DNA of 42,364 nt from an uncultured Alphaproteobacteria bacterium (GTDB lineage: Bacteria; Pseudomonadota; Alphaproteobacteria; Rs-D84), in the NCBI GenBank assembly GCA_905234465.1, contig CAJOHU010000011.1:1-42364 (forward strand), read 5' to 3'. Position 1 is the first letter of the stretch; each line of letters begins with the position of its first letter. The position numbers were made by a program, and so were the translations under genes. Of this stretch, positions 8,918 through 17,784 are shown one piece after another. The notes under the pieces are model-generated. The model worked only from the letters and a program-made list of their open reading frames with translations, did not search any database and was not told the DNA's origin.

Positions 8918-10078
8918 TTAATTTTTGACACCAAAGGCACCATTAAATTCAACGTTGTTGTTTTGGAATTTTACTCCACCAACAACTTCAGATGGTGTTG
9001 TTGTGTCGCCATAATATTTCATATTGATTTGTTGATTATTAACAGGTTGATTTCCATCTAACGCATAACCTATAGTTGTCGTTCCTGTCCAAGAAATAGT
9101 TTCATCAGCATTTTGTGGTTTTTCAACACTAATTGTGTAATAGTTGTTGAAAGGCATTGTTAATGTTTCTTTGCCATTTGCATCAATGGTCAACGTTGTG
9201 TCAGTATCACCAGTTTCTATTTTCTTTACAGCATTTTCATGAACTACCCCTAATGCAGCAACTGCTTTTCCTGAAAAAGTCATACCGTTTGTTAGATTAG
9301 GATTTTGTATTTCTTTTATTTCATAACCACCAAAAATAACAGAATTGTCATCACCAACGCCGTCGCCTTCTTCATGTATTTCTTTGGCAAGAATTGTTGT
9401 GTATCCAAAATCAGAATATCTTAATTTATTAGATTCTGGCATATCATTGCCTTGCAAATCAATAACATGACGATGAACATATTCTGTTGGCACCATGTCT
9501 GTTGCATCAACTGCTGCTTCTATATCTAACAATATATCATCAGATATTTCACCGTCGTATGCATCATGAAATGCTTCTTTGATTTGCTCTTTGGAATATT
9601 GTCCAGGGACCAAAGAATCTGTGTAATATGTATTCATTCCAACTGTTACATGGAATTTATATACATTTTCTGTAAAAACACTGTTGTCAGAACTTTCTCG
9701 ATTAACAGATTCGACCATATCAGAATTATTTTCTTTCCAATGATACGACATGTTGTTGATTTGTCCATTGTTTTCATCTATTCCAAAAGAAATATATTCA
9801 TCGGCTGAATCCATGTGATTGTCAAAAAATTTTGCATCATCCAAATGATATGCGATATATTCTGTGCCACCATTTACCACAGATGCAGAACGAACAATGT
9901 TCGGGGCTGTTCCGTCTTTGGCAATCAAAATTTCAGATGCCATAGAAGTAACATTTTGATTACTTGCTATCGCATCACTAGATACACGCATCCCAGAATC
10001 TGGGACTACGGGTGCATTATTGCCACCGCCACATGCTGCTAATGCTAATACAGATGTCAAGATTGTAAGTTTTTTCAT
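8918..10078 (-). CDS. Surface lipoprotein, probable Slam client (TbpB-like C-terminal barrel)
   Basis: 386 residues with a lipoprotein signal (LALAAC, lipid Cys16) followed by GGGNN, a flexible tether typical of surface-exposed lipoproteins. The C-terminal half has short alternating strands, and it ends VGGVKFQNNNVEFNGAFGVKN, very like the closing strands of TbpB/HpuA-type eight-stranded barrels (GG.F...G.FGAKK). FSGKAVAALGVV is another feature of that fold. The ATG has an AAGGGGATTAA ribosome site. Directly upstream of Slam, it is probably flipped to the outer surface by it. The ligand is unknown: no TonB receptor gene is adjacent, so metal-protein binding is not implied. Confidence 0.78.
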   Translation of the reverse strand: MKKLTILTSVLALAACGGGNNAPVVPDSGMRVSSDAIASNQNVTSMASEILIAKDGTAPNIVRSASVVNGGTEYIAYHLDDAKFFDNHMDSADEYISFGIDENNGQINNMSYHWKENNSDMVESVNRESSDNSVFTENVYKFHVTVGMNTYYTDSLVPGQYSKEQIKEAFHDAYDGEISDDILLDIEAAVDATDMVPTEYVHRHVIDLQGNDMPESNKLRYSDFGYTTILAKEIHEEGDGVGDDNSVIFGGYEIKEIQNPNLTNGMTFSGKAVAALGVVHENAVKKIETGDTDTTLTIDANGKETLTMPFNNYYTISVEKPQNADETISWTGTTTIGYALDGNQPVNNQQINMKYYGDTTTPSEVVGGVKFQNNNVEFNGAFGVKN

Positions 10079-10473
10079 TTAATCCCCTTCTATTAATGTT
10101 TTAAAGATAAAACAAACCAACGATTAAATCAACATATTCTTTCCTAATTTGAATTAGTTGTTGCAAAATTTATAACAATCAAAAAACATTAGAAAACCAG
10201 CATATACAAGATTTTTATATTTGAACGAAGTGATACCATACCGATACCACCAGTCCCGATATACCCAGCCGGAGCAGACATATGGCATACCGGAACACCC
10301 GCTGCAAAATCATAAAATAAATTACACAGGGTATTTATCAAGAATGGTCTGTATATTCTTCCCAACAGTAAGCAAATCAAGGATATCACGAGTCCGAGAA
10401 ACACTAACACACTCCAACCACAGTTAACAAAATGCCCGTTGTGGAATTTTTTGTTTGAAATATAAGGATTATG

Positions 10474-10528
10474 CGAGTTCGAAAGTTTGGTTTTGAAAAA
10501 TGATGAAATTTTTGCATTTTCGAACTCG
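10474..10528. repeat. TTCGAA inverted repeat, copy 2
   Basis: The arms CGAGTTCGAAA (10474-10484) and TTTCGAACTCG (10518-10528) flank 33 nt. The sequence just before the left arm (ATATAAGG...GCGAGTTCGAAAGT) also resembles that at copy 1. Confidence 0.78.
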
Positions 10529-10540
10529 TTATGATACAAT
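10512..10540 (+). promoter_or_regulatory. Promoter of the transglutaminase-like gene
   Basis: TTGCAT (10512-10517), 17-nt spacer, TACAAT (10535-10540). The right arm of the TTCGAA repeat fills the spacer, so a protein bound there would block polymerase. Confidence 0.6.
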
Positions 10541-10559
10541 GTTTGTAAAGGAAAATATC

Positions 10560-11216
10560 GTGACTGACCAAGAAATTAAAGAAAAAGTTAAAACTGTATT
10601 AAAAATGATGGAACAACAATTTCACAAAGTTGAACCGTCACTAATGAATGCTATATCACGACAAGAATATTTTGAAAAACATCCTGAATTAACACAAGAA
10701 CAAAAATTAAATTTGCCATTTTCTTTGTCTGCGCAAGATATTATCGATAAAAACATACCGTGGTTAGTGTCAGGATGTACAGGGTGTTCAAGATTGTTTT
10801 CTAAATATGCCAGGGAGATTGGATTGAACGATTTCAAAGTTGTTTTGACAGTAAACACAGACCAAATAGGAAAAAAAGAGAAAGGACAATTACATGGCCA
10901 TCAAGTTATTGCTGTGAATATGTCTGATGGTTTGCATATGATTGATGTCCAACATGGATTGGGTAAAAGTTTTGAAGAAATAGAAGTAAAGTCAAAATGC
11001 AAAGTCGATGAAAAAGTGAACTTTCAACGACGCAATGGTTATACAATCGCAGCAATTTTAACACCGCAAGAATACGATACTATTGATAATTATGAACAGA
11101 TAAAAAAGATTTATTTAGGTTGCAATACTGCCAAAAAGATTTTGTTAAACAATGCAACGAATACCGTAAATAATAAAAAACAAGTTGTATCCCCAGATAA
11201 TCAGATTTCAATGTAA
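10560..11216 (+). CDS. Transglutaminase-like (papain-fold) protein, GTG start
   Basis: 218 residues, cytoplasmic by the absence of a signal peptide. SGCTGCSRLFSKYAREIGL (Cys73/Cys76), LHGHQVIAV (His114) and HMIDVQHG (Asp129) fit the Cys-His-Asp order of transglutaminase-like thiol enzymes, with a helix after the Cys and a strand around the His. The GTG at 10560 follows AAAGGA at a good distance; the upstream ATG at 10539 overlaps the -10 box and is unlikely. The gene stands alone, transcribed away from the Slam pair, with a terminator after it. The substrate and partner are unknown; the fold call is inference from the catalytic order only. Confidence 0.6.
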   Translation: MTDQEIKEKVKTVLKMMEQQFHKVEPSLMNAISRQEYFEKHPELTQEQKLNLPFSLSAQDIIDKNIPWLVSGCTGCSRLFSKYAREIGLNDFKVVLTVNTDQIGKKEKGQLHGHQVIAVNMSDGLHMIDVQHGLGKSFEEIEVKSKCKVDEKVNFQRRNGYTIAAILTPQEYDTIDNYEQIKKIYLGCNTAKKILLNNATNTVNNKKQVVSPDNQISM

Positions 11217-11240
11217 GTTGAGCAATCCCAACTTACCTTT
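11213..11240 (+). terminator. Hairpin after the transglutaminase-like gene
   Basis: GTAAGTTG (11213-11220) pairs with CAACTTAC (11229-11236), followed by CTTTTAT. The U-tract is short. Confidence 0.5.
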
Positions 11241-11397
11241 TATACTATTAATCTCTTGCCAAATTTCCAATAATTCGGTTCGCGAATTGCACTTGTTATG
11301 GCAACCACAAAGATAACCACCCGCATCCATAATATACTTGCTTTATATCTTTAATGAATTGTACAATTTGTGTGATTTACAGATGCAGAGGATTAGT

Positions 11398-11964
11398 ATG
11401 AACACTATTATTGCAAATGAAAAAATTGACGATGTAAAACTGGCACAGGCGCGCAAAATTATATCTGGGCTGTATCGCGAAATGCCGGAATATATTGCAC
11501 GTGGACACGGACCTTTTTTGGCGGCAATTTACGACGAAAAAGGCAATCAAATCGCTAAGGCTGCAAACAGCGTGATAACCGACCAATGCAGTAATCATCA
11601 CGCAGAAATAAATGCGATATACGATGCAGAAAAAACATTAAAAACTTATGATTTATCAGCACACAATCTGTCTTTATATATAACTGCGGAACCGTGCATG
11701 ATGTGCGTTGGTGCAATTATGTGGTCCGGGATACGCGCGGTATATTTTGGTGTACCGTCAAATGGTGTTGAATCAATAACCGGATTTGACGAAGGATTTA
11801 AACAAGATTGGTTAAATGAATTCAAACAGCGTGGTATCACCGTGTACGGCAACATTGAATCAGATAGTGGCGAAAAACAATTACGTGATTATATGGCACA
11901 AAACCGAATCGTTTACGCACCAAAAAACAACACACATATTGATAAAAAAAGAATCAAACCATGA
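11398..11964 (+). CDS. Nucleoside/guanine deaminase (CDA fold)
   Basis: 188 residues with the zinc-dependent deaminase signature: HAE (His68, Glu70 proton shuttle) and PCMMC (Cys100, Cys103). The sequence around it (SLYITAEPCMMCVGAIMWSGIRAVYFG) and the HAEINAI spacing resemble GuaD-type guanine deaminases and nucleoside deaminases rather than TadA, whose tail differs. It would hydrolyse an amino group from a purine base or nucleoside in the cytosol. The ATG at 11398 follows CAGAGGATTAGT. Its last 4 nt (ATGA) overlap the start of the HD hydrolase gene, so the two are cotranscribed and may serve one nucleotide-salvage task. Confidence 0.85.
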   Translation: MNTIIANEKIDDVKLAQARKIISGLYREMPEYIARGHGPFLAAIYDEKGNQIAKAANSVITDQCSNHHAEINAIYDAEKTLKTYDLSAHNLSLYITAEPCMMCVGAIMWSGIRAVYFGVPSNGVESITGFDEGFKQDWLNEFKQRGITVYGNIESDSGEKQLRDYMAQNRIVYAPKNNTHIDKKRIKP

Positions 11965-12638
11965 CAGGAATTGAATATATAAAAAAATCTGTTTCCGAAT
12001 TACTTAAAAATAATTCTAACGGACATGACGATAAACATGTGTTTCGTGTTTACAATACAGCCTTGAATTTTTGTGATGAAATACCGTCCGCAAATCGTGA
12101 CTTGGTTGCTGCGGCGGCGCTGTTACACGATTGTGACGATTATAAACTGTTTGGCGAAGAATCAGAACGTTTAATGACCAACACCAGGCGCATACTATCT
12201 GGTTCTGGGTTTGATGCTGAATTTTGCGAAAATGTTATCAATATTGTAAAAACCATTGGATACAGCAAACGCCTAAAAGGCATTAAGGCATACGGTATTG
12301 AAGGCTCAATTGTATCTGATGCAGATATGTGTGATGCATCCGGGGCTATCGGTATGCTGCGTTGCATAGAATATCGTTCCGGGACCGGGGAACCATTTTT
12401 TGACCAAGATATCCTTCCAACCGAAATGGATGCTGAAACTTACAGAAAATCCAAGGTTGATCCATGTGTAAATCATTTTTTTACTAAAATATTTCATCTG
12501 CGCGATATGTGCTTAACGGAACCGGGTCGCAGATATTCAGAAAGAAAGCATCAATTAATCGTTAATTTTCTAAATCTGTATTTTGACGAAGTCAATGCAC
12601 CACAAGTTTGGCGCGACCTACTAAAAAAGTACGAATAA
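11961..12638 (+). CDS. HD-domain phosphohydrolase
   Basis: 225 residues. The metal site is visible as HDDKH (His22/His26), ALLHDCDD (His56-Asp57) and VSDADMCDASG (Asp120/Asp122), in the order and spacing of stand-alone HD hydrolases that cleave nucleotides or phosphate esters. No signal peptide. It overlaps the deaminase by ATGA. The pairing suggests nucleotide housekeeping, but no substrate can be read from the sequence. Confidence 0.85.
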   Translation: MTGIEYIKKSVSELLKNNSNGHDDKHVFRVYNTALNFCDEIPSANRDLVAAAALLHDCDDYKLFGEESERLMTNTRRILSGSGFDAEFCENVINIVKTIGYSKRLKGIKAYGIEGSIVSDADMCDASGAIGMLRCIEYRSGTGEPFFDQDILPTEMDAETYRKSKVDPCVNHFFTKIFHLRDMCLTEPGRRYSERKHQLIVNFLNLYFDEVNAPQVWRDLLKKYE

Positions 12639-12652
12639 ACAATTATGCTTTT

Positions 12653-13258
12653 TTAATTCTTTTTTCTTGGTTCAACACAATCGTCATCGCCATATTTTGG
12701 GCAACACGCGAATTTCATTTGTGATACTTCTTTAAATTTTTCGCCGACACAACACCCATACCGATTGGGTTTTTCGCCGTCATCGCACAGCCCTTTGGCG
12801 CGATTTTCCGCAATTAATTCTTGTTCTGCGGCGATTTCTTCCGGTGTTTTTTCAACAACTTCGGATTCCGGTTCCACTTCTTCTATGACCTGCTCTTCAA
12901 CGAATTCTTCTGCATCTGGTTCTTCAAAATACTGCACAGGATTAACATTTTCATAGTTATGTACCGGACGCCGATTCGCCAATGCGGCACATTGTGTACG
13001 TTGGCGCGCCAACATATATTCCAAATCTGCCGCCAATTCAGGATACATTTTTACATCTTCGCGCAATTCAGACACGCGTTTATTTATATCCGCGCAAGAC
13101 ATACGCGCCACAACCGTTCGCGTTTCTGATATTTCTTCTGTGTCTTCATAATCATCAACAGATTCTGTTTCAATGATATCGGTGTCCGCAATATAATCTT
13201 CCGCAAACACAGGCACACAAAACAGTATGCCCAACAAACAGATTGTTTTGATATTCAT
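12653..13258 (-). CDS. Secreted acidic protein with Cys-rich C-terminus
   Basis: 201 residues, unrecognised. There is a signal peptide (1-19, ending VFA), a strongly acidic middle rich in Glu and Val (EEQVIEEVEPESEVVEKTPEE), and a C-terminal 40 residues with six cysteines (GLC, GCC, ACC, DDC) that probably form disulfides in the periplasm. An extra Cys lies in MSCADINKRVSELRED. It closes a minus-strand envelope gene group after a membrane-anchored unknown protein and LolCD. The function is unknown. Confidence 0.72.
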   Translation of the reverse strand: MNIKTICLLGILFCVPVFAEDYIADTDIIETESVDDYEDTEEISETRTVVARMSCADINKRVSELREDVKMYPELAADLEYMLARQRTQCAALANRRPVHNYENVNPVQYFEEPDAEEFVEEQVIEEVEPESEVVEKTPEEIAAEQELIAENRAKGLCDDGEKPNRYGCCVGEKFKEVSQMKFACCPKYGDDDCVEPRKKN

Positions 13259-13278
13259 AGAATTCTCCTGTTTTCATA

Positions 13279-14025
13279 CTATTCTTCAATAACGCGTTGC
13301 AATTCCATAATAAAATCAATTCCTGGATTCACCAACTTTTCAACTTTGTTTAAATATTTTTTGGCTTCATTTTGCATTTGCAGTTTTTTATAGGTGTTGA
13401 TTGTGGCGCGAATTTCACTTCTATCCACATTGGAATCATCTATACGCACACCTTCGGCAATTTTTAATTCATCCAAAGCCTTTTGCGCATATTTCTGGCG
13501 ATTTTCCGTGCAACCATCTTCCGCCATTTTCGAATATATCTCGGCATTTTCTAAATGACAATTTGGTGAATCGCCACAATTATGAATATTTGACAACAAC
13601 GTAGTTTCTATCACATAGCAGGGCTTTTCATCAACAACGCCATCATTACTAATTTTATTGATTTCATTAAGCGCGTCCCAGACCTGAAATTCAGCATCTC
13701 CTAATTCTTGATATTTTGCAGAATTTTCTTTACACCCCAATTCAATCAATCTTTCATAAATATAGGCGTTTCTTCTGTGATAGTTTGCCGCATCAGGCCA
13801 AGAATCATCTATATTTTGCAAAACATTCGCCAATAATGCATTTTCGCGCATTTGGCACGCATCAACTGCTGTCTGTACAACAGAATCTGCCGTATAGATG
13901 GTTTTCTTTTGCCATAAAAACGCACCTGCCATCATACCACAAATAAATATTCCGATAAAAACAAACCACATTAAAATTTTTTGACGGCGCGAATAACGAT
14001 TTTCGGATATAAATTTCTGCTTCAT
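13279..14025 (-). CDS. Membrane-anchored periplasmic protein of unknown function
   Basis: 248 residues. A basic N-terminus (SRRQKIL) precedes one membrane helix (about 19-38), then a helical Cys-containing domain with two similar halves: the motif (Y)xRLxELGCKENSAKYQELGDAE is echoed by YSKMAEDGCTENRQKYAQKALDE, each preceded by NxxNYHRRNA or SPNCHLENA. This suggests an internal duplication of TPR-like helices. I prefer the ATG at 14025, which has AAGGAGAGAGAA before it; the longer frame would overlap lolD. Not recognised as a known family. Confidence 0.72.
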   Translation of the reverse strand: MKQKFISENRYSRRQKILMWFVFIGIFICGMMAGAFLWQKKTIYTADSVVQTAVDACQMRENALLANVLQNIDDSWPDAANYHRRNAYIYERLIELGCKENSAKYQELGDAEFQVWDALNEINKISNDGVVDEKPCYVIETTLLSNIHNCGDSPNCHLENAEIYSKMAEDGCTENRQKYAQKALDELKIAEGVRIDDSNVDRSEIRATINTYKKLQMQNEAKKYLNKVEKLVNPGIDFIMELQRVIEE

Positions 14026-14047
14026 TTCTCTCTCCTTTTTTATTTTC

Positions 14048-14758
14048 TCACTTAACTGTACCATTTTTAATCGTTATTTGTCTATCGGCACGATTCGCCA
14101 ACGACATATCATGTGTCACAAACAGCATTGCCATTTTATTTTTGCGAACCAAATCCAGCAACAATTCAAACACACTAATCGCATGATTTGGGTCAAGACT
14201 GCCTGTGGGTTCATCCGCCAATAAAATATCTGGATTATTTGCCAACGCCCGCGCCACCGCAGTCCGCTGTTGTTCGCCGCCCGACATTTGTCCCGGCAAA
14301 TGCGATGCACGATGTGCAACATTCGCGGCACGCAATAATTTCATTGCACGTGTGCGCGCAACATCTTCGGCGACACCATTTGCCAACATTGGCAACATAA
14401 CATTTTCCAATGCGGTAAAATCAGACAACAAATTATGTCGCTGGTAAACAAACCCCATTTTGCGCCGGCGAATCATAGTACGCATTTCTTCATTCATTGT
14501 ATGAACAGGGGTACCGGCGACCAAAATACTGCCGCCCGATGGTTTATCCAAAAGACCGACACATTGTAATAAAGTAGATTTTCCAGAACCCGATGGACCG
14601 ACCAATGCAACAATTTCCCCGCGATGCAAATCAAACCCGCCACCAGTTAAAATATGTAAAGGTTGACCGCCTTCTATAAAAGTCTTTTTGATGTCGCGCA
14701 CAGACAAGACGACTTCGCCCTGCTTTGCCCTTGATAAAGAATTTAATATTGACGCCAT
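14048..14758 (-). CDS. lolD: LolD, ATPase of lipoprotein release complex
   Basis: 236-residue ABC ATPase: Walker A GPSGSGKST, Q-loop in YQRHNLL, signature MSGGEQQRTAVARAL, Walker B ILLADEPTGSLD, and H-loop FVTHD. The DEPTGSLD and LLSDFTALENVMLPM segments are characteristic of the LolD/MacB subgroup. With the adjacent LolC-type permease it extracts mature lipoproteins from the inner membrane for LolA. It lies 32 nt after lolC on the same strand. The window's several lipoproteins, including the Slam client, would depend on it. Confidence 0.95.
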   Translation of the reverse strand: MASILNSLSRAKQGEVVLSVRDIKKTFIEGGQPLHILTGGGFDLHRGEIVALVGPSGSGKSTLLQCVGLLDKPSGGSILVAGTPVHTMNEEMRTMIRRRKMGFVYQRHNLLSDFTALENVMLPMLANGVAEDVARTRAMKLLRAANVAHRASHLPGQMSGGEQQRTAVARALANNPDILLADEPTGSLDPNHAISVFELLLDLVRKNKMAMLFVTHDMSLANRADRQITIKNGTVK

Positions 14759-14790
14759 TATTTTATACTTTATTTATTTTTTCTAATTTT

Positions 14791-16044
14791 TTATTCATTT
14801 CGTAATACCTCTACCGGGTCTGTATTTGCCGCCTTCCATGCCGGATAAATTGTTGCCAAGAACGCCAACGCGATTGCAATCAGCGCAATTCCTAAAACCG
14901 TCGGCAATTCCAAACGCGACGGCAATTCAGACAGATAGTATAATTCCGCCGGAAATAAATCGCGCCCGGTTGCCCATTGAAAAAACCTGCGAATCGGTTC
15001 TATATAAATTGCGACAACACCCCCCAAAATTGTACCCAATGCCGCGCCAATAACACCGATACTGGTTCCAGACAAAATAAATATTCGCATCATTGAACGC
15101 CGCGACACACCAAAAGTACGCAATACGGCAATATCTTTTGATTTATCTTTGACCAACATAACCAGCGATGAAACAATATTAAACGCCGCGACAATCACTA
15201 TCAGCATCAAGATAAGAAACATAACATTGGTTTCAACCTGTAATGCACCAACAAACCCACGATTCAAATCACGCCAATCACGCACCACATACCCATCGGG
15301 CAAAGATGAAATTAATGCTTCGCGCACCACAGTTGTATCTTCTGGATTTTTCAAAAATAAATCTATATGGGTCACCGCGTTCCCGATATTCAAATATTTT
15401 TGCGCGGTTTCCAAAGGCATAAATATATACCCCGAATCATATTCATACATTCCCATAAAGAAAGATGTCATAACTGGATAAGACATGATACGCGGCATAG
15501 TTCCAAACGCCGTTGGCGTCGCACCATTCGCGGACACTAACGAAACCTTTTCACCCATATGAACATTCAAGTTCCGCGTCAACGATGCCCCCGCCACTAA
15601 TTCCCCGTCACGAATTTCTGATAAACTTTTTCCATAAACACGCGTACCATTTGCAACCTTGGTCGCCAAATCAGACATACGAATTCCGCGCACCATCGCA
15701 CCAGTATTATTTCCGTTATATGTCACCATAACCTGACCTTCGGCGATTGGCACAATAGATGTCACCGCATTTGCGACCGTTTTACTTGCCAGCATTTTAT
15801 CAATCAAGAAATCATAATCTGCAATTGCACCATCTTGGTGATACACAACAACATGGCCATTCATTCCAACAATGCGCGACAACAATGTATCATGAAAGCC
15901 ACCCATTACGGACATGACCACAATCAATGTCGCAACCCCAAGCATTATTCCAATCAGCGACACCCACGACACCACAGACCCAAACCCGCGCCGCCGCGCG
16001 CCCAGGTATCTAAACGCAATTTTTCTTTCTAACTTACTAAACAT
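14791..16044 (-). CDS. lolC: LolC/LolE-family lipoprotein-releasing permease
   Basis: 417 residues with the family N-terminus (LERKIAFRYLGARRRGFGSVVSWVSLIGIMLGVATLIVVMSVMGGF), one TM helix, a large periplasmic domain (about 50-260), then three TM helices of the FtsX-type permease domain, with LRTFGVSRRSMMRIFILSG as the coupling segment and ending WKAANTDPVEVLRNE. Only one such gene is present, so the complex may be a homodimer as in LolF-type systems, though a second paralogue elsewhere cannot be excluded. Confidence 0.93.
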   Translation of the reverse strand: MFSKLERKIAFRYLGARRRGFGSVVSWVSLIGIMLGVATLIVVMSVMGGFHDTLLSRIVGMNGHVVVYHQDGAIADYDFLIDKMLASKTVANAVTSIVPIAEGQVMVTYNGNNTGAMVRGIRMSDLATKVANGTRVYGKSLSEIRDGELVAGASLTRNLNVHMGEKVSLVSANGATPTAFGTMPRIMSYPVMTSFFMGMYEYDSGYIFMPLETAQKYLNIGNAVTHIDLFLKNPEDTTVVREALISSLPDGYVVRDWRDLNRGFVGALQVETNVMFLILMLIVIVAAFNIVSSLVMLVKDKSKDIAVLRTFGVSRRSMMRIFILSGTSIGVIGAALGTILGGVVAIYIEPIRRFFQWATGRDLFPAELYYLSELPSRLELPTVLGIALIAIALAFLATIYPAWKAANTDPVEVLRNE

Positions 16045-16069
16045 AATACACCTATTCTATCATTCAATT

Positions 16070-17389
16070 TTAATCGCGCAAGAAATTCCGCAACGCATCA
16101 CCGACCAACTGGGGGTCATCTGGAATATCGGCAGGATTCACAATAGAAACAATCCGCGGCGACATAAACACAACCAATTCTGCGAACGGACTTATCAGTG
16201 TTTCTGGCGTCGTCACAAAAGAATGTGTCGGGATACCAATTATTACATAGTTATCACCTATACTGGACGGAATGTTAAATGAAGACAATTCCCCATTACT
16301 GGTTCTTAGGACAATTTTTGCATCAATCTTTTTGCGCCCCGCATAATCACCATATTTTGCAGTTGCCCCAACAATCAAATCTGTTTCTATACGGTCTTCT
16401 TTGCTGCATTGGCCAATATCAAATCGTGATTGCCAACCATCCGGCACAACAAAGTGACCCTGGGAAACCAAAACCACATTTGCCTGGGCAGATAAAAATT
16501 CTTGTAAAGTCTTGGTATTTACTTCGGGTCCCACAACCAATGCGCGTCCAACAACCCCAGGAATAGACATTTTTATATTTTTATCCCCGAACGCCGGCAA
16601 CATATTCATCCATACAATTGGGTTATCTGTGCGTGGATAAACACGATAAACATCCATATCCCAAGACAAAACATATTTTTTGGATGCAATATCTGCGATT
16701 ATATGTGAAACTTCGCGTTCTGTTTGATAATTTCCTTCAAACACGACTGTTTTATCGGCATAATCCACAATCAGATTTCTTACATCTGCACCGTGCATCG
16801 CATCCAACAACGCCATTATAATATCTTGATCCGCAGGCATTTTTATTAACCATTTGGCACGATTTGATAACTTTAATTCGCCGCCCGCTGCATCATAAGA
16901 ATAATACATCCGTCCCAATCGTGCGATTAAATCAACTGTATCCGCCAAATTACCTGAGGCAACCGACCCAGAAACTTTTTCCACGCCGGCTTCTTCTTCA
17001 ACAACAGTGATATCAACGCCTTCCATTAATTTAGTAAGAGCATTCGCGACAGTCTGTTTTCTAAAATCATAATCAGATACATTCAGTTCCGGCAACGGGT
17101 CGCCTTTGTCCAATCGCACCATTTCTATTCTTTCATCTGGCACAACAGATACAACGGATTGATTATCCCAATTTACAGTGCAACGCCGCGGCAATTCTAT
17201 GGAAAAACGGCGCGCAGTATCAGTGGTTAATGCCGCCTTTTTAGGAAAAATTGGCACAGAGTTATCATCTATAACCAAACTGTCTTCAATATTTACCGTA
17301 TCATAATATACGACATCTTGGTTATCACGCGCGCACCCTGCAAAAACAACCAATGCAAATACTAATACAAGATTTAAAATTTTCTTCAT
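16070..17389 (-). CDS. Secretin-like lipoprotein
   Basis: 439 residues with a lipobox (VVFAGC, Cys about 19). An N-domain region (LNVSDYDFRKQTVANALTKLMEGVDITVVEEE) resembles the STN/N-domains of secretins, and the C-terminus (AELVVFMSPRIVS) resembles the ELVIFITPRIV end of type IV pilus and type II secretins. The beta-domain in between is short and lacks an obvious VPxLGDIPxLG motif, so it may be a divergent or non-pore member. No other pilus or secretion genes are in view. It precedes lolC by 25 nt and may share its transcript. Role: outer-membrane lipoprotein of uncertain function. Confidence 0.65.
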   Translation of the reverse strand: MKKILNLVLVFALVVFAGCARDNQDVVYYDTVNIEDSLVIDDNSVPIFPKKAALTTDTARRFSIELPRRCTVNWDNQSVVSVVPDERIEMVRLDKGDPLPELNVSDYDFRKQTVANALTKLMEGVDITVVEEEAGVEKVSGSVASGNLADTVDLIARLGRMYYSYDAAGGELKLSNRAKWLIKMPADQDIIMALLDAMHGADVRNLIVDYADKTVVFEGNYQTEREVSHIIADIASKKYVLSWDMDVYRVYPRTDNPIVWMNMLPAFGDKNIKMSIPGVVGRALVVGPEVNTKTLQEFLSAQANVVLVSQGHFVVPDGWQSRFDIGQCSKEDRIETDLIVGATAKYGDYAGRKKIDAKIVLRTSNGELSSFNIPSSIGDNYVIIGIPTHSFVTTPETLISPFAELVVFMSPRIVSIVNPADIPDDPQLVGDALRNFLRD

Positions 17390-17404
17390 TTGATTTCCCC
17401 GTGT

Positions 17405-17728
17405 TTATATATTCATTACTTTTTCAAATTCTTCCAAAGTCATTTCATATATTGGTTTTTCCGATGGCGTTGTTAAATCGTGCACATGTTTGAATTGCGC
17501 ACGAAAGCGTTCCAATACAGAAACCACATCCGCCGGTACATCTTTATTTGATTTTATCAGACGTTCGCCATATTCCACAACAAATTCTAACACATCTGCC
17601 GCAAAAAAACGTCCAACATAGTTTTCAATTGGGATTCCGCCCTTGTTAACACATATCGCAGACATAGCTTTTGCGACCTGGTTATAAAAATTTGCAAATT
17701 TTATAAAGTTTTGAACTGTAATCGCCAT
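17405..17728 (-). CDS. Small unknown protein
   Basis: 107 residues, mainly helical and soluble with no signal peptide: starts MAITVQNFIKFANFYNQVAKAM, ends TLEEFEKVMNI. Unrecognised. The ATG has a strong GGGGGAAAGAG ribosome site. It is the first gene of the minus-strand envelope group, 15 nt before the secretin-like lipoprotein, so a link to that protein is possible but unproven. Confidence 0.7.
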   Translation of the reverse strand: MAITVQNFIKFANFYNQVAKAMSAICVNKGGIPIENYVGRFFAADVLEFVVEYGERLIKSNKDVPADVVSVLERFRAQFKHVHDLTTPSEKPIYEMTLEEFEKVMNI

Positions 17729-17754
17729 CTCTTTCCCCCGATATATTTTTATAC

Positions 17755-17784
17755 ATTATAAAAACTATTGCCACAAAAAGGCAA
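17755..17784 (-). promoter_or_regulatory. Promoter of the minus-strand envelope operon
   Basis: Reading leftwards, TTGCCT (17779-17784), 18 nt, TATAAT (17755-17760). Its -35 shares the TTGCC-7 nt-GGCAA palindrome (17768-17784) with the divergent promoter. Confidence 0.6.

Larger units (their letters stand above)
10079..10559. other. Long intergenic region with promoters, no firm gene
   Basis: It holds the upstream region of the lipoprotein-Slam pair, including a small palindrome CTAATT-TG-AATTAG (10144-10157), and the second TTCGAA repeat. A minus-strand frame with one hydrophobic stretch runs through 10189-10539 but has no credible start or ribosome site, so I do not call it. Confidence 0.5.

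Noticed and set aside
10189..10539. Minus-strand open frame of 116 codons with a hydrophobic segment
   Set aside because: Its only ATG overlaps the promoter of the divergent gene, no ribosome site is present and no family is recognised.
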